Part shown: positions 33,023 to 33,873 of the stretch, in pieces | Position numbering within the stretch: the stretch's first letter is position 1 | Layout of the letters: each line of letters starts with the position of its first letter | Source of the DNA: Paenibacillus roseus | Lineage (GTDB): Bacteria; Bacillota; Bacilli; Paenibacillales; Paenibacillaceae | Direction of reading: 5' to 3' | Length of the DNA: 33,873 nt | Assembly (NCBI RefSeq): GCF_016424485.1 | Contig: NZ_JAELUP010000009.1 | Location: forward strand, 1 to 33,873 | Made by a program: the position numbers and the translations under genes | Notes under the pieces: model-generated | Told to the model about the DNA's origin: nothing | The model's database searches: none | What the model saw: only the letters and a program-made list of their open reading frames with translations

Positions 33023-33043
33023 ATAAAAGTTACTTTTATTATA
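33023..33043 (-). promoter_or_regulatory. -10 box with overlapping inverted repeat
   Basis: On the minus strand TATAAT (33038-33043) is a consensus -10 element for the 117-aa regulator gene. ATAAAAGT (33023-33030) and ACTTTTAT (33032-33039) form a perfect 8-bp inverted repeat around one base, overlapping the -10 box and start site. A matching -35 box is poor. The arrangement suggests a repressor operator. Confidence 0.5.
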
Positions 33044-33074
33044 TATTAAAGTTCCATAAAATAAAAGTGGAAAC

Positions 33075-33629
33075 TCAGCGTTTGCCGAATTTCCACCATT
33101 TATGTTTTGATTTTTCTTTTGCTTCGGCCCTACGTTCTTCCAAGCTATCTTTCAAGTGTTTTAATAGTATTTCGTCCCTGCGATTTAAAGATTCCTCGAT
33201 ATAACGCTTCTGATCCTGCAACTCTTCTCTTGCAGCAGAAACTTCTTTCAGTAGTATCATGTTAAATTCTTCTTGTTTATTAACATACTGAATTATTCTG
33301 GCCATCATTGTTGTATGATCATCTTGGCTTTCAATTGCTGTAGATTCATCAGCCTGATATTGTTCCTTGCTGAATCGAATTGATACTTCGCTTGCGGCAC
33401 TTTCAAGCGCCATGCTTCTATCTTGAGTCAACTCTTTGAAATAACGCAAAGCGTCAATGTCTTTCGTTGTAAATCCCCGCCGCCCCTGGTCATCTCGAAA
33501 GAAAATATAACCTTGCGATTCCAGTTGCTTACACCACTTCCGGACTGTACTATCACCGATTTGAAGAAATCCAGCTACTTCCCTACTCCAGTAACTGCGT
33601 TCTGGCCGGTTATGGGCATCGATCGCCAT
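33075..33629 (-). CDS. MerR-type HTH plasmid protein, 184 aa
   Basis: ATG 33629 has AAAGGAGG nine bases upstream; the frame extends 16 codons further without a site. The N-terminus (about 8-65) is a MerR-like winged helix (YWSREVAGFLQIGDSTVRKW, then FTTKDIDALRYF). A coiled-coil region (about 105-160) and a basic tail ending KWWKFGKR follow. The same plan occurs in MerR/DUF3967-like proteins on Bacillus-group plasmids, sometimes near replication or partition genes. It may regulate or bind plasmid sites; the GC-rich 55-bp repeats just upstream are candidate targets. Confidence 0.75.
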   Translation of the reverse strand: MAIDAHNRPERSYWSREVAGFLQIGDSTVRKWCKQLESQGYIFFRDDQGRRGFTTKDIDALRYFKELTQDRSMALESAASEVSIRFSKEQYQADESTAIESQDDHTTMMARIIQYVNKQEEFNMILLKEVSAAREELQDQKRYIEESLNRRDEILLKHLKDSLEERRAEAKEKSKHKWWKFGKR

Positions 33630-33711
33630 AGTAGTACCTCCTTTTGCTAAAGAAATGATACATAACGTATTCGACATTACCCTCTAGGTTCCTGCTTTAG
33701 GGCTAGTTCGT

Positions 33712-33873
33712 AGCGCCGCGCGCTACGGTGCAGGTGGGTTCTGCTGCAGACGGGAACCGGACGGCCAGCGCCGCGCGCTACGGTGCAGGTGGGAGCTGCT
33801 GCGGCCGGGAGCCGGACGGCGAAGCGCCACGCGCTACGGTGCAGGTGGGAGCTGCTGCGGCCGGGAACCGGAC
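33712..33873. repeat. 55/56-bp GC-rich tandem repeats, cut by window end
   Basis: Three copies start at 33712, 33767 and 33823; the third is cut by the window end. Each runs AGCGCCGCGCGCTACGGTGC, then AGGTGGGAGCTGCTGC, then CCGGGAACCGGAC, with small changes. Units contain self-pairing arms such as GCGC/GCGC, GCAG/CTGC and CCGG/CCGG. GC is far above the neighbouring genes. Possible roles are iterons, a partition site, or single-strand hairpins in the leading region. Confidence 0.85.

Noticed and set aside
1..33873. CRISPR arrays, tRNA or rRNA genes, complete insertion sequences
   Set aside because: None seen: the only regular repeats are the 55-bp set, the GTAGTC set and the GTTATTCCGTGAAAA set, and no transposase was recognised.

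Overview
This window looks like part of a large conjugative plasmid, or possibly an integrative conjugative element, from a low-to-mid GC Bacillota host, most likely Paenibacillus, Brevibacillus or a relative. The basis is strong AGGAGG ribosome-binding sites with frequent GTG and TTG starts, a Gram-positive type conjugation set (MobL-like relaxase, PrgI, TrsD-like, VirB4, CwlT-like wall hydrolase), a copper-amine-oxidase-N-type surface protein, and a giant PKD/MucBP-like secreted protein of a kind common in Paenibacillus. The host assignment is inference. Every gene supported here is on the minus strand, so the window reads biologically from right to left.

Right end (33873-32433): three copies of a 55/56-bp GC-rich tandem repeat lie upstream of three small regulator-like genes (MerR-type HTH, ribbon-helix-helix, and a 79-aa protein resembling a replication-initiator tail). 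A strong hairpin terminator follows. Then comes a long non-coding region (32432-31648) with the probable origin of transfer: an IncP-like nick motif (TATCCTG/C at 31826-31833), several hairpins, and four GTAGTC-containing repeats spaced 43-45 bp apart.

Transfer operon (31647-18973): RHH accessory protein, MobL-like relaxase, a 594-aa protein with five repeats, ParM and ParR, VirD4, a VirB2-like pilin candidate, VirB6, PrgI, TrsD-like protein, VirB4 and a two-domain cell wall hydrolase. Most genes overlap or nearly touch. No replication initiator is recognised.

Second unit (18945-10847): a promoter overlapped by a 20-bp perfect palindrome, a small RHH protein, and then a Tad-like (type IVc pilus) assembly set: a TadZ-like protein, CpaB-like SAF protein, second TadZ-like protein, TadA/CpaF ATPase, two TadB/TadC-like membrane proteins and four short membrane-anchored pilin-like or TadE-like proteins, one of them only 44 aa. 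No prepilin peptidase or clear prepilin cleavage site is seen.

Third unit (10846-3101): a 300-base GC-rich, hairpin-rich leader, a secreted copper-amine-oxidase-N-domain protein and a giant 2159-aa secreted modular protein, ended by a good terminator. Left end (2960-1): degenerate GC-rich repeats, a cluster of GTTATTCCGTGAAAA-type repeats, a three-gene unit ending in a tyrosine recombinase, a terminator, and a GC-rich non-coding end with hairpins.

The main idea is that a T4SS conjugation operon is followed, in the same orientation, by a stripped-down Tad-like machine and very large surface proteins. I infer that the second and third units act in cell-to-cell contact or envelope passage during mating. 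That is a hypothesis from gene order, not something the sequence proves.
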